In this document: positions 1-6,074 of the stretch, piece by piece
How the letters are laid out: each line of letters begins with the position of its first letter
Numbering within the stretch: position 1 is the first letter of the stretch
Origin: Thiohalobacter sp.
GTDB taxonomy: Bacteria > Pseudomonadota > Gammaproteobacteria > DSM-19610
NCBI GenBank assembly: GCA_027080445.1
Contig: JALWRY010000465.1
Span: forward strand, 1-10,846
Direction: 5' to 3'
DNA length: 10,846 nt
Translations under genes and position numbers: made by a program
Notes under the pieces: generated by a model
Seen by the model: the letters and a program-made list of their open reading frames with translations, nothing else
Told to the model about the DNA's origin: nothing
Databases searched by the model: none

Positions 1-410
1 TCATTTACTACGTCGGCCCGGTCGACCCGGTCGACGATGAAGCCGTCGGCCCGGCCGGGCCAACCACCGCCTCGCGCATGGACAAATTCACCGACACCCT
101 GCTGGAACAGACCGGCCTGATTGGCATGATCGGCAAGGCGGAACGCGGCCCGGCCGCCATCGAATCCATCAAAAAACACCACGCGGTCTACCTGATCGCC
201 ACCGGCGGCGCCGCCTACCTGGTATCGAAAGCCATCCGCGCCTCGCGCGTCATCGCCTGGCCGGAACTGGGCATGGAGGCCATCTACGAGTTTGAAGTCG
301 AGGACATGCCGGTTACCGTTGCCGTGGATACCCGGGGGGTTTCCGTTCACCAGACCGGCCCGGCGGAGTGGAAACAGCGTATCGCCGGCATCGAAATCGT
401 CTCGGAATAG
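1..410 (+). CDS. Class I (iron-sulfur) fumarate hydratase, C-terminal part; 5' end outside window
   Basis: The reading frame is open from the first bases (codons start at position 3) and ends at TAG 408-410. The visible 135 residues match the C-terminal beta domain of class I fumarases: a GPTT-xSRMD segment (the family's GPTTAGRMD), then a K-x-x-R block, a GGAAYL segment, and a PELGMEAIYEFEVEDMP block that is nearly the same as in E. coli FumA/FumB. The enzyme interconverts fumarate and malate in the cytoplasm as part of the TCA cycle, using an oxygen-sensitive [4Fe-4S] cluster. The cluster cysteines would lie upstream and cannot be checked. The tail (VSVHQTGPAEW...) is longer than in FumA and resembles the single long class I fumarase of pseudomonads. 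The ATG at 78 is internal, not the start. The symbol is left empty because fumA and fumB cannot be told apart here. Confidence 0.93.
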   Translation, partial: IYYVGPVDPVDDEAVGPAGPTTASRMDKFTDTLLEQTGLIGMIGKAERGPAAIESIKKHHAVYLIATGGAAYLVSKAIRASRVIAWPELGMEAIYEFEVEDMPVTVAVDTRGVSVHQTGPAEWKQRIAGIEIVSE

Positions 411-472
411 TCCAGATCCGCCAAAACTGACCGATACAGAGGGAGTTACCGAGGACAGGACACCCGCAGCGC

Positions 473-2041
473 GTGCAAAAACTGCAACTCACCATTCCGG
501 CGCAGGACAGGACAGGACCGGCTATCCGCATCAAGCCGCGCGATGTGCGCGAGTGGCTGGAAAACCTGCCCTACCTCGACCTGCAACGTGCGGCCAACAT
601 CGCCAGCCAGCAGTTGCGTATTATGAATCGCCAGCCCATGGCGACGACCGCCCGCGTGGAAACACTCGGCGACTTCCTGCGCGCCTACCGGCGCCTTGGT
701 GAATCGGTTCCGTCCAGCGCAAGCAGCAACGATGGAATCCGTACCTTGCTGAAACGCCTGTGCCAGGATATCTGTTTCGGCTACAAAATTATCGTCAATG
801 ACCTGGTCAACAAGAAAGCCGGCTTTATCGAAATGCGCCAGCTGCCACAGGCGCTGCTCGGCGCCATCTATACGCTGGGTCTGCAACTGACCTACTATTA
901 CAGCCATTACCAGCGTGCGCCCCGCGCCTTATGGAGCGAATGCCTGGCCCTGTTCCGCTATGCGCTCGACAGCGACCGCGCCAGTTACCGTGGCGAACTG
1001 CCCGGGGCCGGCAACCTGCAGCTCGATGAATGCTTCCGTCTCACCGCACTGCTGCGACAGACCGATCCCTACCGCCTGCCAACCGGTATGGTTGCGGCAC
1101 TGGACCGTTATTTTCGCCACCACATGGCGTTGACCTCAATTGAGGTTACCCCTGAAGAAGGGAGCGAACACGCGGGTTACCCGTTACAGGAAACCTGGGG
1201 ACAGCATAACAGCCAGCCGGAACAAACCCTGTTCCTGCAGATCGGGGAACTGGTCACGCAAATCACCGATGACATGGGCAAACTCGCTCAGTACCGGCAG
1301 GCACAGGCCGTCGGGCTACCCTCGGATATCCCCGCCTCGACCCTGCTGCATACCTTCCGTCAACTGCATGCACGCTGGGGAGAAGCTCAACCGGATCGCA
1401 AAAATGACCGTGAGAACGCGCACGCACGTATTGAACTGGTTATTGGACTGGATGCCGCCTATTGCATGATCAACCAGGGGCGTTGTTTCGACCCGTCCCT
1501 GTTCCTGGGTCCGGGTGACCAGGATGTCATCGATATCGGCGAACGCGCCGCGCCCGATCATGACGGTAGCCAACCCGCCCCGACATTCTATTGCACCAGC
1601 CTCAATCGCGGCGACGGCGGCGTGGCTGTCCGTTACCAGGGCGAACAACGCCCGCACCCGAAGGTAGGCCAGCTGGTTACCCTGCGCCGTCCTGACCCTG
1701 GTCTGCGAAGCAGCTGGGTGCTCGCCGCCTGCCGCTGGCTGGTCGAGGCCGATAACGGCAAGGGCTTTGAAATGGGGTTGCAATACCTGAGCCGGGACCC
1801 GCAGCCGGTAGTCATACGGCTGTCTGACGAAAGCGGGGCCGGTGACTACCAGCCCGCCATCTCCGCGGCACAGAAACGCGGCTCGGAACGCATCCTCACC
1901 CTCATTACCCGCAGCGAACAACTGGGCAAGCATGCCGCCTTCACGCTGCATGACCGGCACGGGCAGCATCGCGCACACTGCACCGAACAACTCGAATCCG
2001 AACCCGGTTACGAGCGTTTCATCTACACATTCGACGACTGA
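473..2041 (+). CDS. Uncharacterised 522-aa protein with helical N-terminal region and PilZ-like C-terminal domain
   Basis: The start is GTG 473. The frame opens only at about 431 after a TGA, and no ATG or TTG lies between, so this is the first usable start. A GAGGACAGGA stretch at 451-460 is a distant, weak ribosome site. Residues 25-340 look mostly helical (for example QALLGAIYTLGLQLTYYY around 126-143) with no signal peptide or clear membrane segment. Residues 370-450 follow the strand order of PilZ domains: NRGDGG (378-383, in place of D/NxSxxG), GQLVTLRR (399-406), WVLAACRWL (415-423) and GFEMGLQYL (431-439). No RxxxR motif is visible before the first strand, so c-di-GMP binding is doubtful. 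I recall similar long PilZ-tailed proteins in gammaproteobacteria, but no function can be assigned. It lies 62 bases after the fumarase gene and ends before a bidirectional terminator. Confidence 0.85.
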   Translation: MQKLQLTIPAQDRTGPAIRIKPRDVREWLENLPYLDLQRAANIASQQLRIMNRQPMATTARVETLGDFLRAYRRLGESVPSSASSNDGIRTLLKRLCQDICFGYKIIVNDLVNKKAGFIEMRQLPQALLGAIYTLGLQLTYYYSHYQRAPRALWSECLALFRYALDSDRASYRGELPGAGNLQLDECFRLTALLRQTDPYRLPTGMVAALDRYFRHHMALTSIEVTPEEGSEHAGYPLQETWGQHNSQPEQTLFLQIGELVTQITDDMGKLAQYRQAQAVGLPSDIPASTLLHTFRQLHARWGEAQPDRKNDRENAHARIELVIGLDAAYCMINQGRCFDPSLFLGPGDQDVIDIGERAAPDHDGSQPAPTFYCTSLNRGDGGVAVRYQGEQRPHPKVGQLVTLRRPDPGLRSSWVLAACRWLVEADNGKGFEMGLQYLSRDPQPVVIRLSDESGAGDYQPAISAAQKRGSERILTLITRSEQLGKHAAFTLHDRHGQHRAHCTEQLESEPGYERFIYTFDD

Positions 2042-2046
2042 CAACA

Positions 2047-2070
2047 AAAAAGGCCCCTAAGGGCCTTTTT
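2047..2070. terminator. Bidirectional Rho-independent terminator
   Basis: A perfect inverted repeat with 10-base arms (AAAAAGGCCC, then loop CTAA, then GGGCCTTTTT) lies 5 bases after the stop of the PilZ-like gene and 30 bases beyond the stop of the convergent LysM lipoprotein gene. A run on one side and a T run on the other give a GC stem followed by a U tract on either strand, so one element can serve both genes. Confidence 0.9.
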
Positions 2071-2100
2071 CACCTCACCTGCCGTGGCAGGCTGTGCAAT

Positions 2101-2856
2101 CTACTTGAGTTCGAGTGAACCCCCCAGGTAGTTACGGTCACTCTCTTCCACCACGCCAATCGACCATGCGCCACGGTGACGCGCATGATCCACGGCCGCA
2201 TCCACTTCAGCCGCCGTCGGGTTGCGGTCGACAGACAGCACCTGGCCGGGGTAGATCAGATCCGCATCCTTGATCTGATCACGGTTGGCCTTGTAGATCA
2301 GCGGCCACTCGTAAGGGTTGTTGTAAACGTCGGGCTTGCCTGAAATCGACCACAGGCTGTCACCGCGCACCACCTCGACCTTGATCGATGCCGCGCGAAG
2401 TTCGGCGATCAGCGGGTTGAGCAGGTCATAGGCCTTGCGTCCCTCGGCACGGCCGATCGCCGCACCCGCCGCATTCAGCGTACCCTGCTGTTCAGCACTG
2501 AGCCCACTGGCGTTACCCGCTTCCGCGTACAGCACCTTGGCCTTTTCCAGGTAGTACTGGTTCACGGCCAGCTCGGCCTGACTGCGCGCCTTGTTAGCCA
2601 GCTTGATGGCGGTGGCATCGTCACCTTTGGCAGCCGCGGCTTCGGCTTTTTTCAGGAACTTCTCGGTATCGCGCCAGATCCAGTGCAATGACTTGGCGCC
2701 TGCAATAGCGGACTTGGCATTGTTAATCGCTTGTGTCACTTCGCTACTCGGCCCCTTTTGCGCAGGCTGCGGCGGCGGAGTCGTAGCACACCCTGCTACC
2801 AGGCCCAGGGCAAGAACGACGGGAACCAGTGCTTTGCCGGTAAGAATTCTTTTCAT
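2101..2856 (-). CDS. LysM domain lipoprotein with DUF4398-type helical region
   Basis: This 251-residue protein starts at ATG 2856, preceded by GGAGT at the right distance (complement of 2864-2868, 7 bases). The N-terminus is a lipoprotein signal: KR, a hydrophobic stretch and the lipobox LVAGC with Cys23. A Pro/Gln-rich linker (27-35) leads to an Ala-rich helical segment (about 38-115) of the DUF4398 type. A LysM domain follows at about 161-209 (VVRGDSLWSIS ... YPGQVLSV), close in style to the LysM of YgaU-like proteins. LysM binds peptidoglycan glycan chains, so the likely role is a periplasmic or outer-membrane-anchored link to the cell wall. About 40 residues follow the LysM with no recognised domain. 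Cys is followed by Ala, not Asp, so outer-membrane sorting is expected by the +2 rule. The shorter DUF4398 gene lies just upstream on the same strand. Confidence 0.9.
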   Translation of the reverse strand: MKRILTGKALVPVVLALGLVAGCATTPPPQPAQKGPSSEVTQAINNAKSAIAGAKSLHWIWRDTEKFLKKAEAAAAKGDDATAIKLANKARSQAELAVNQYYLEKAKVLYAEAGNASGLSAEQQGTLNAAGAAIGRAEGRKAYDLLNPLIAELRAASIKVEVVRGDSLWSISGKPDVYNNPYEWPLIYKANRDQIKDADLIYPGQVLSVDRNPTAAEVDAAVDHARHRGAWSIGVVEESDRNYLGGSLELK

Positions 2857-2915
2857 GAAAATTACTCCGCTAGTGGTTGATCCTTGAAGACTTTTTTGTC
2901 TTTCGGCGTTATCGG

Positions 2916-2946
2916 GAAGCTACCACCCGCGTTATCCGGGTGTCAA
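2916..2946 (-). promoter_or_regulatory. Predicted sigma70 promoter of the LysM lipoprotein gene
   Basis: On the minus strand a consensus -35 box TTGACA (complement of 2941-2946) is followed, 18 bases on, by TAGCTT (complement of 2917-2922), a 3/6 match to TATAAT. A start of transcription near 2908-2910 would leave a leader of about 50 bases before ATG 2856. The -35 is perfect and the -10 is weak. An inverted repeat fills the spacer (separate entry). Confidence 0.45.
2924..2942. repeat. Inverted repeat in promoter spacer (possible operator)
   Basis: CACCCG (2924-2929) and CGGGTG (2937-2942) are perfect 6-base arms around a 7-base spacer, 19 bases in all. The dyad overlaps the -35 end and fills the space to the -10 of the predicted LysM-gene promoter, which is a typical place for a repressor or a MerR-type activator. 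Short GC-rich dyads also arise by chance, so the regulatory role is only a suggestion. Confidence 0.3.
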
Positions 2947-3040
2947 GCCATCCTGCCGGGTACAACTATACCCCTGCATTAACCCGTAAGGACGCGACAC
3001 GCCGGGAAAAATTCCCTGCGCGGTCTCGATCCTCACGGAT

Positions 3041-3376
3041 CTACTCGGTATTGGCATCCTGTGCCGCCTGCCTCGCCACGATAGCCTCATCGCGCGCCTG
3101 CCTGGCGCTGCGTCGGGCGTCACGAAACCGGCGATCATTCAGCATTTGCTCGGCTGTCTTCAAGGTGGAAAGCGCCTGTTCCAGCTTGATATGTGCATAC
3201 TGTTCCGCCCCGGCTGCGCGCGCGGCATCAATGGCCTGGCGCGCCTCGCTCATCTCCTGCACCGGCGCCGAGCGGCAGGCCAGCCCGGTAAACAACCAGA
3301 GGATCATCAGTAACAGGGCAAAAAACCGGGTACTGGATATGTGTGGGCCTGTTGTTTTCAGTGGATGTCCGAACAT
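3041..3376 (-). CDS. Small DUF4398-type envelope protein, putative lipoprotein
   Basis: From ATG 3376 the product is 111 residues. The frame also has a GTG at 3409 that would add 11 residues, but this would give a very long charged stretch before the signal and would sit inside the predicted promoter, so ATG is preferred. Neither start has a good ribosome site. A hydrophobic segment (about 18-33, FFALLLMILWLFTGLA) ends at Cys34. The -3 to -1 residues are G-L-A, not the usual L-A/S-G/A, so lipidation is likely but not certain. Residues 43-105 are one charged, Ala-rich helical region with the same A-xx-AI-xx-A and A-xx-AR-xx-A spacing as the neighbouring LysM lipoprotein, matching DUF4398. It is probably a periplasmic helical partner of that protein. 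Exact function is unknown. Confidence 0.75.
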   Translation of the reverse strand: MFGHPLKTTGPHISSTRFFALLLMILWLFTGLACRSAPVQEMSEARQAIDAARAAGAEQYAHIKLEQALSTLKTAEQMLNDRRFRDARRSARQARDEAIVARQAAQDANTE

Positions 3377-3407
3377 TCGCAAATGGCGCTGTATCAACAG
3401 GGTCAAC

Positions 3408-3436
3408 ACGCTAGCACCGCGTCATGGCAGGGTCAA
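3408..3436 (-). promoter_or_regulatory. Possible promoter of the small DUF4398 gene
   Basis: On the minus strand TTGACC (complement of 3431-3436, 5/6 to the -35 consensus) is followed at 17 bases by TAGCGT (complement of 3408-3413, 3/6 to the -10). Transcription would begin near 3401, which favours ATG 3376 over GTG 3409 as the start codon. Confidence 0.3.
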
Positions 3437-3503
3437 GAAAGGCCTGTACTGCGCCGCCGTGATCACGCAGAATACGGCCGCGATCTGCAAGGAGCCCAAA
3501 CCC

Positions 3504-3854
3504 ATGTCAAAGGTCACCATTTACCACAATCCACGCTGTAGCAAATGCCGGCAGACGCTCGATTTGCTGCAACAACAAGGCGTCGATGCCGAGGTGGTGG
3601 AATACCTGAAAACTCCGCCCGATGCCGAACAACTCGATACCATCCTGACCCTGCTCAAGCTGGAACCCCGTGAACTCATGCGCACGAACGAGGCTGAATA
3701 CCGGGAACAAGGCATGGACAACCCGGACCTGAGCCGCGAGCAGCTGATTAGCCTGATGGTGCGCTACCCGAAGGTGATCCAGCGCCCCATCGTCATCAAG
3801 GATGGCAAGGCCGCTATCGGCCGCCCGCCTGAAACCGTGCTGGATATCCTCTGA
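3504..3854 (+). CDS. arsC: ArsC-family glutaredoxin-dependent arsenate reductase-like protein (YfgD type), CXXC variant
   Basis: The start is ATG 3504, with AAGGAG 9 bases upstream (3489-3494). The frame is open far upstream, but that part is antisense to the DUF4398 gene. The 116-residue product is full length for the short chromosomal ArsC/YfgD group. It carries the thioredoxin-fold opening HNPRCSKC with catalytic Cys12, and Arg60, Arg94 (QRPIV) and Arg107 (GRPPE), matching the positions I recall for the active-site arginines of plasmid R773 ArsC. The family reduces arsenate to arsenite using glutathione and glutaredoxin. However, no arsR, arsB or acr3 is nearby, so a housekeeping or stress role is equally likely. 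A second cysteine, Cys15, makes a CXXC motif where the E. coli YfgD sequence I recall has Ser. It is the first gene of a tight operon, with wrbA 2 bases downstream. Confidence 0.88.
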   Translation: MSKVTIYHNPRCSKCRQTLDLLQQQGVDAEVVEYLKTPPDAEQLDTILTLLKLEPRELMRTNEAEYREQGMDNPDLSREQLISLMVRYPKVIQRPIVIKDGKAAIGRPPETVLDIL

Positions 3855-3856
3855 TC

Positions 3857-4453
3857 ATGAGCAACATCCTGGTACTCTATTACAGCCGCTACGGCGCCAC
3901 TGAAAAAATGGCGCAACACATCGCCCGTGGCGTGGAAGAAGTCGAAGGCATGCAGGCCGTGGTACGCACTGTACCGGCCGTATCCACGGTCTGTGAAGCG
4001 GTCGAGGACACCATACCCGAACAGGGTGCGCCCTATGCCAGCCTCGATGAACTGCGCGACTGCAGCGGACTCGCACTCGGCAGCCCGACCCGCTTCGGCA
4101 ATATGGCGGCGCCATTGAAATACTTTATCGATTCCACCAGCAGCCTGTGGCTGGGCGGCGAACTGGCCGGCAAGCCGGCGGCCGTGTTTACTTCGACCTC
4201 ATCCCTGCACGGCGGACAGGAAACCACGCTGTGGTCGATGATGCTGCCACTGCTGCACCACGGCATGCTGATCACCGGCATTCCCTACAGCGAAACCGAT
4301 CTGTTGCACACCGATGCCGGCGGCACACCCTACGGCGCCAGCCACCTGGCCGGCACCGACAGCAAGAACCCGCTGACGGCGGCCGAGCAGCGCCTGTGTC
4401 ACGCCATGGGTAAACGCCTCGCCGAGACGGCACGAAAACTCGAAGCCTCGTGA
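3857..4453 (+). CDS. wrbA: NAD(P)H:quinone oxidoreductase WrbA (flavodoxin-like)
   Basis: This 198-residue protein matches WrbA along its whole length. It has the FMN phosphate loop SRYGAT (10-15), GSPTRFGNM (75-83), a HGGQETT segment (118-124), HHGM (134-137) and GGTPYGASHLAG (155-166). WrbA is a tetrameric, FMN-binding cytoplasmic enzyme that passes two electrons from NAD(P)H to quinones and so avoids semiquinone radicals under oxidative stress. It begins 2 bases after the arsC stop and ends in a GTGA overlap with the DUF2069 gene, so the three are almost certainly one operon. The Pseudomonas neighbourhood keeps arsC, wrbA and DUF2069 together as I recall it, which supports the call. Confidence 0.95.
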   Translation: MSNILVLYYSRYGATEKMAQHIARGVEEVEGMQAVVRTVPAVSTVCEAVEDTIPEQGAPYASLDELRDCSGLALGSPTRFGNMAAPLKYFIDSTSSLWLGGELAGKPAAVFTSTSSLHGGQETTLWSMMLPLLHHGMLITGIPYSETDLLHTDAGGTPYGASHLAGTDSKNPLTAAEQRLCHAMGKRLAETARKLEAS

Positions 4454-4815
4454 GTTCACGCGCACGCTACTATTACGCGCTGACGCTGTTCGGCTACTTC
4501 GGCGTCATGGCGCTATTGCCCGTGTGGATTGGCTGGTTCAAGCCCCCCGGCCTGCTGATTCCGCCGGTGGCGATTTCCTTGCTGGCGCTGCCACTGTTCT
4601 TTGCGCTGCGCGGCATACTCTACGCCCGCTCCTATACCGTCGCCTGGAGCCTGTTCCTGTCGTTGTTCTATTTCACTCACGGTGTGATTGAAGCCTGGAG
4701 TGAAGACGTGGGACGCTGGGGCGCTGTGGCGGAAATTATCCTCTCGACCTGCTGGCTGGTGGGGGGTATTGCCTGGATACGTGCGACCTCGCCGAAGCGT
4801 AAGCCGGCAGATTAA
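4450..4815 (+). CDS. DUF2069 family four-helix inner membrane protein
   Basis: The start is GTG 4450, overlapping the wrbA stop (GTGA), which suggests coupled translation. The 121 residues have four hydrophobic segments at about 10-30, 37-57, 63-80 and 92-110, with a basic C-terminal tail (RATSPKRKPAD). This size and topology, the YFTHGVIEAWS motif between helices 3 and 4, and the place after wrbA all fit DUF2069. The function of the family is not known to me. The stop codon overlaps the stop of the convergent hda gene, and no terminator hairpin is visible between them. Confidence 0.88.
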   Translation: MSSRARYYYALTLFGYFGVMALLPVWIGWFKPPGLLIPPVAISLLALPLFFALRGILYARSYTVAWSLFLSLFYFTHGVIEAWSEDVGRWGAVAEIILSTCWLVGGIAWIRATSPKRKPAD

Positions 4816-5522
4816 TGCTCCATCATTACTCCCGATTCCAGCACCGATTTCACAAACGGCACCGTCAGTTTGCGTTGCGCCGCCAGCGACGCCTCGTCCA
4901 GCCGATCCAGTGTATCGAACAGGGCCGGCAACTCACGCGGCAGACGGCGTAACAGGTACGCCGCTGTTTCATCCGGCAGCTCACAGCCTTTTTGCCTGGC
5001 CCGCAACTGCATGGCTTCGCAGCGCTGCGCGTCATCCAGCGCATGAATCGGGTACACCACTCCCGAGCCCAGCCGTGACACCAGGTCTGCCAGACCGATC
5101 CCCAGTTGTGCCGGCGCACAGGACGCACTCACCACCAGCCGGCCGCCGTGCTCACGCACCCGGTTGTAGAGGTGAAACACAGCCTCCTCCCACGCCGGTC
5201 GTGCAGCGATTTGCCCGATATCGTCGAGACACACGAGGTCAAACTGCTCCCAGCTTTCCAGCACGCCCGGCGGCAGTGCGTCGATATCATTCAGGGAAAG
5301 GTAGGCGGCGCTGCGACCGTGTTCGGTGGCGGCGTGGCAGCATGCCTGCAACAGGTGTGTCTTCCCCGAACCGCCGACGCCCCAGCAAAAGATGAACGCT
5401 TCGCCCTCACCCGTGGCGCAGTCGCGTAACTGGCGCACCAGTTCTGCGTTGGGACCGGCGATATAACCGGCGAAGCGCGCCGAGGTGCGCAGCTTGAGTT
5501 CCAGCACCAGCTGACGCGTCAC
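4812..5522 (-). CDS. hda: DnaA regulatory inactivator Hda (AAA+ protein)
   Basis: The 236-residue product has Walker A GVGGSGKTH (48-56), Walker B LVCLDD (96-101), an SRL arginine-finger segment (Arg150) and the family's C-terminal signature AQRKLTVPFVKSVL (215-228), almost the same as in E. coli Hda. There is no DNA-binding domain IV, which separates it from DnaA. Hda binds the sliding clamp after loading and stimulates ATP hydrolysis by DnaA, preventing re-initiation. The N-terminal QLVLEL (4-9) sits where E. coli has the clamp-binding QLSLPL and is a weaker match. The GTG start overlaps the stop of the upstream lipid-synthase gene (GTGA read on the minus strand), so translation is probably coupled. 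A C-terminal extension (ESGVMMEH) goes slightly beyond the E. coli protein. Confidence 0.93.
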   Translation of the reverse strand: MTRQLVLELKLRTSARFAGYIAGPNAELVRQLRDCATGEGEAFIFCWGVGGSGKTHLLQACCHAATEHGRSAAYLSLNDIDALPPGVLESWEQFDLVCLDDIGQIAARPAWEEAVFHLYNRVREHGGRLVVSASCAPAQLGIGLADLVSRLGSGVVYPIHALDDAQRCEAMQLRARQKGCELPDETAAYLLRRLPRELPALFDTLDRLDEASLAAQRKLTVPFVKSVLESGVMMEH

Positions 5523-6064
5523 GAATGATTCCGCGCCCGGCGGCCCCAGGTAATCACGTAATCCACCCCGCTCCAGACAATACTCGCCGTTACGGCATAG
5601 ACCAGCCAGTCAATCCAGCGGGTCTCGCCATAACCACTTGCCTCGTGAACGATCACCAGCAGCACCAGCACAATCTGCAGGAAGGTATTGAGTTTACTCA
5701 CCAGCGTAGGATGCGCGTCGAGCCGTTCTACCCGGTAGTTATAGAGGATTGCGCCGGTCACGATGACCACATCGCGCAGCACCACCAGCGCCAGTAACCA
5801 GAAAGGCAGGAAACCGGTCCAGGCCAGTGCCGCATAACAGGAGATCAGCAGTACCTTGTCAGCGAGCGGATCGAGCAAGGCGCCAAGCCGGCTGCTCCAG
5901 TCGAATTGCTTGGCGAGAAACCCGTCCAGCGCATCGGAAAACCCGGCGACAAAAAACAGCACCAGCGCCAGTGAATAGTGCCCCTTCAGCAAGGCCCAGG
6001 TGACGGGCGCGACCAGCACGATACGGCCAAAGGTGATCAGGTTGGGAATATCGCGTGCACGCAT
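5519..6064 (-). CDS. CDP-alcohol phosphatidyltransferase, probably cardiolipin synthase (CRLS1-like) or PgsA-like
   Basis: The start is taken at ATG 6064 (MRARDIPNLITFGRIVL), the usual family opening. The longer frame from 6112 would overlap the upstream gene's end. The 181-residue product has 5-6 membrane helices and the CDP-alcohol motif DALDG...G...D...D with Asp44, Asp47, Gly48, Gly61, Asp65 and Asp69. The usual AR in the motif is AK (51-52). E. coli PgsA makes phosphatidylglycerophosphate. Here LRDVVIVTGAILYNYR (96-111) and HPTLVSKLNTFLQIVLV (118-134) resemble my memory of the eukaryotic-type cardiolipin synthase CRLS1 (SRDV..., PTFISKVNT...Q) more than PgsA. Cardiolipin synthases of this type join CDP-diacylglycerol and phosphatidylglycerol in the inner membrane. 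The substrate is inferred, so no symbol is given. The gene lies between DUF2066 (10-base gap) and hda (4-base overlap). Confidence 0.85.
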   Translation of the reverse strand: MRARDIPNLITFGRIVLVAPVTWALLKGHYSLALVLFFVAGFSDALDGFLAKQFDWSSRLGALLDPLADKVLLISCYAALAWTGFLPFWLLALVVLRDVVIVTGAILYNYRVERLDAHPTLVSKLNTFLQIVLVLLVIVHEASGYGETRWIDWLVYAVTASIVWSGVDYVITWGRRARNHS

Positions 6065-6074
6065 CGTGGTGTCT

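Noticed and set aside
1316..2047. Long minus-strand open frame (243 codons) inside the PilZ-like gene
   Set aside because: It lies wholly antisense to a gene with clear protein character and its translation has no recognisable domain; long antisense frames are common at this GC content.
3011..3023. Inverted sequence around 3008-3015 (GGGAA...TTCCC) after the small DUF4398 gene
   Set aside because: The arms are five bases around an A-rich loop with no T run after the stem on the minus strand, so it is not a convincing terminator.
2877..3503. 209-codon upstream extension of the arsC frame
   Set aside because: It runs antisense through the small DUF4398 gene and the promoter region, and a good ribosome site precedes ATG 3504.
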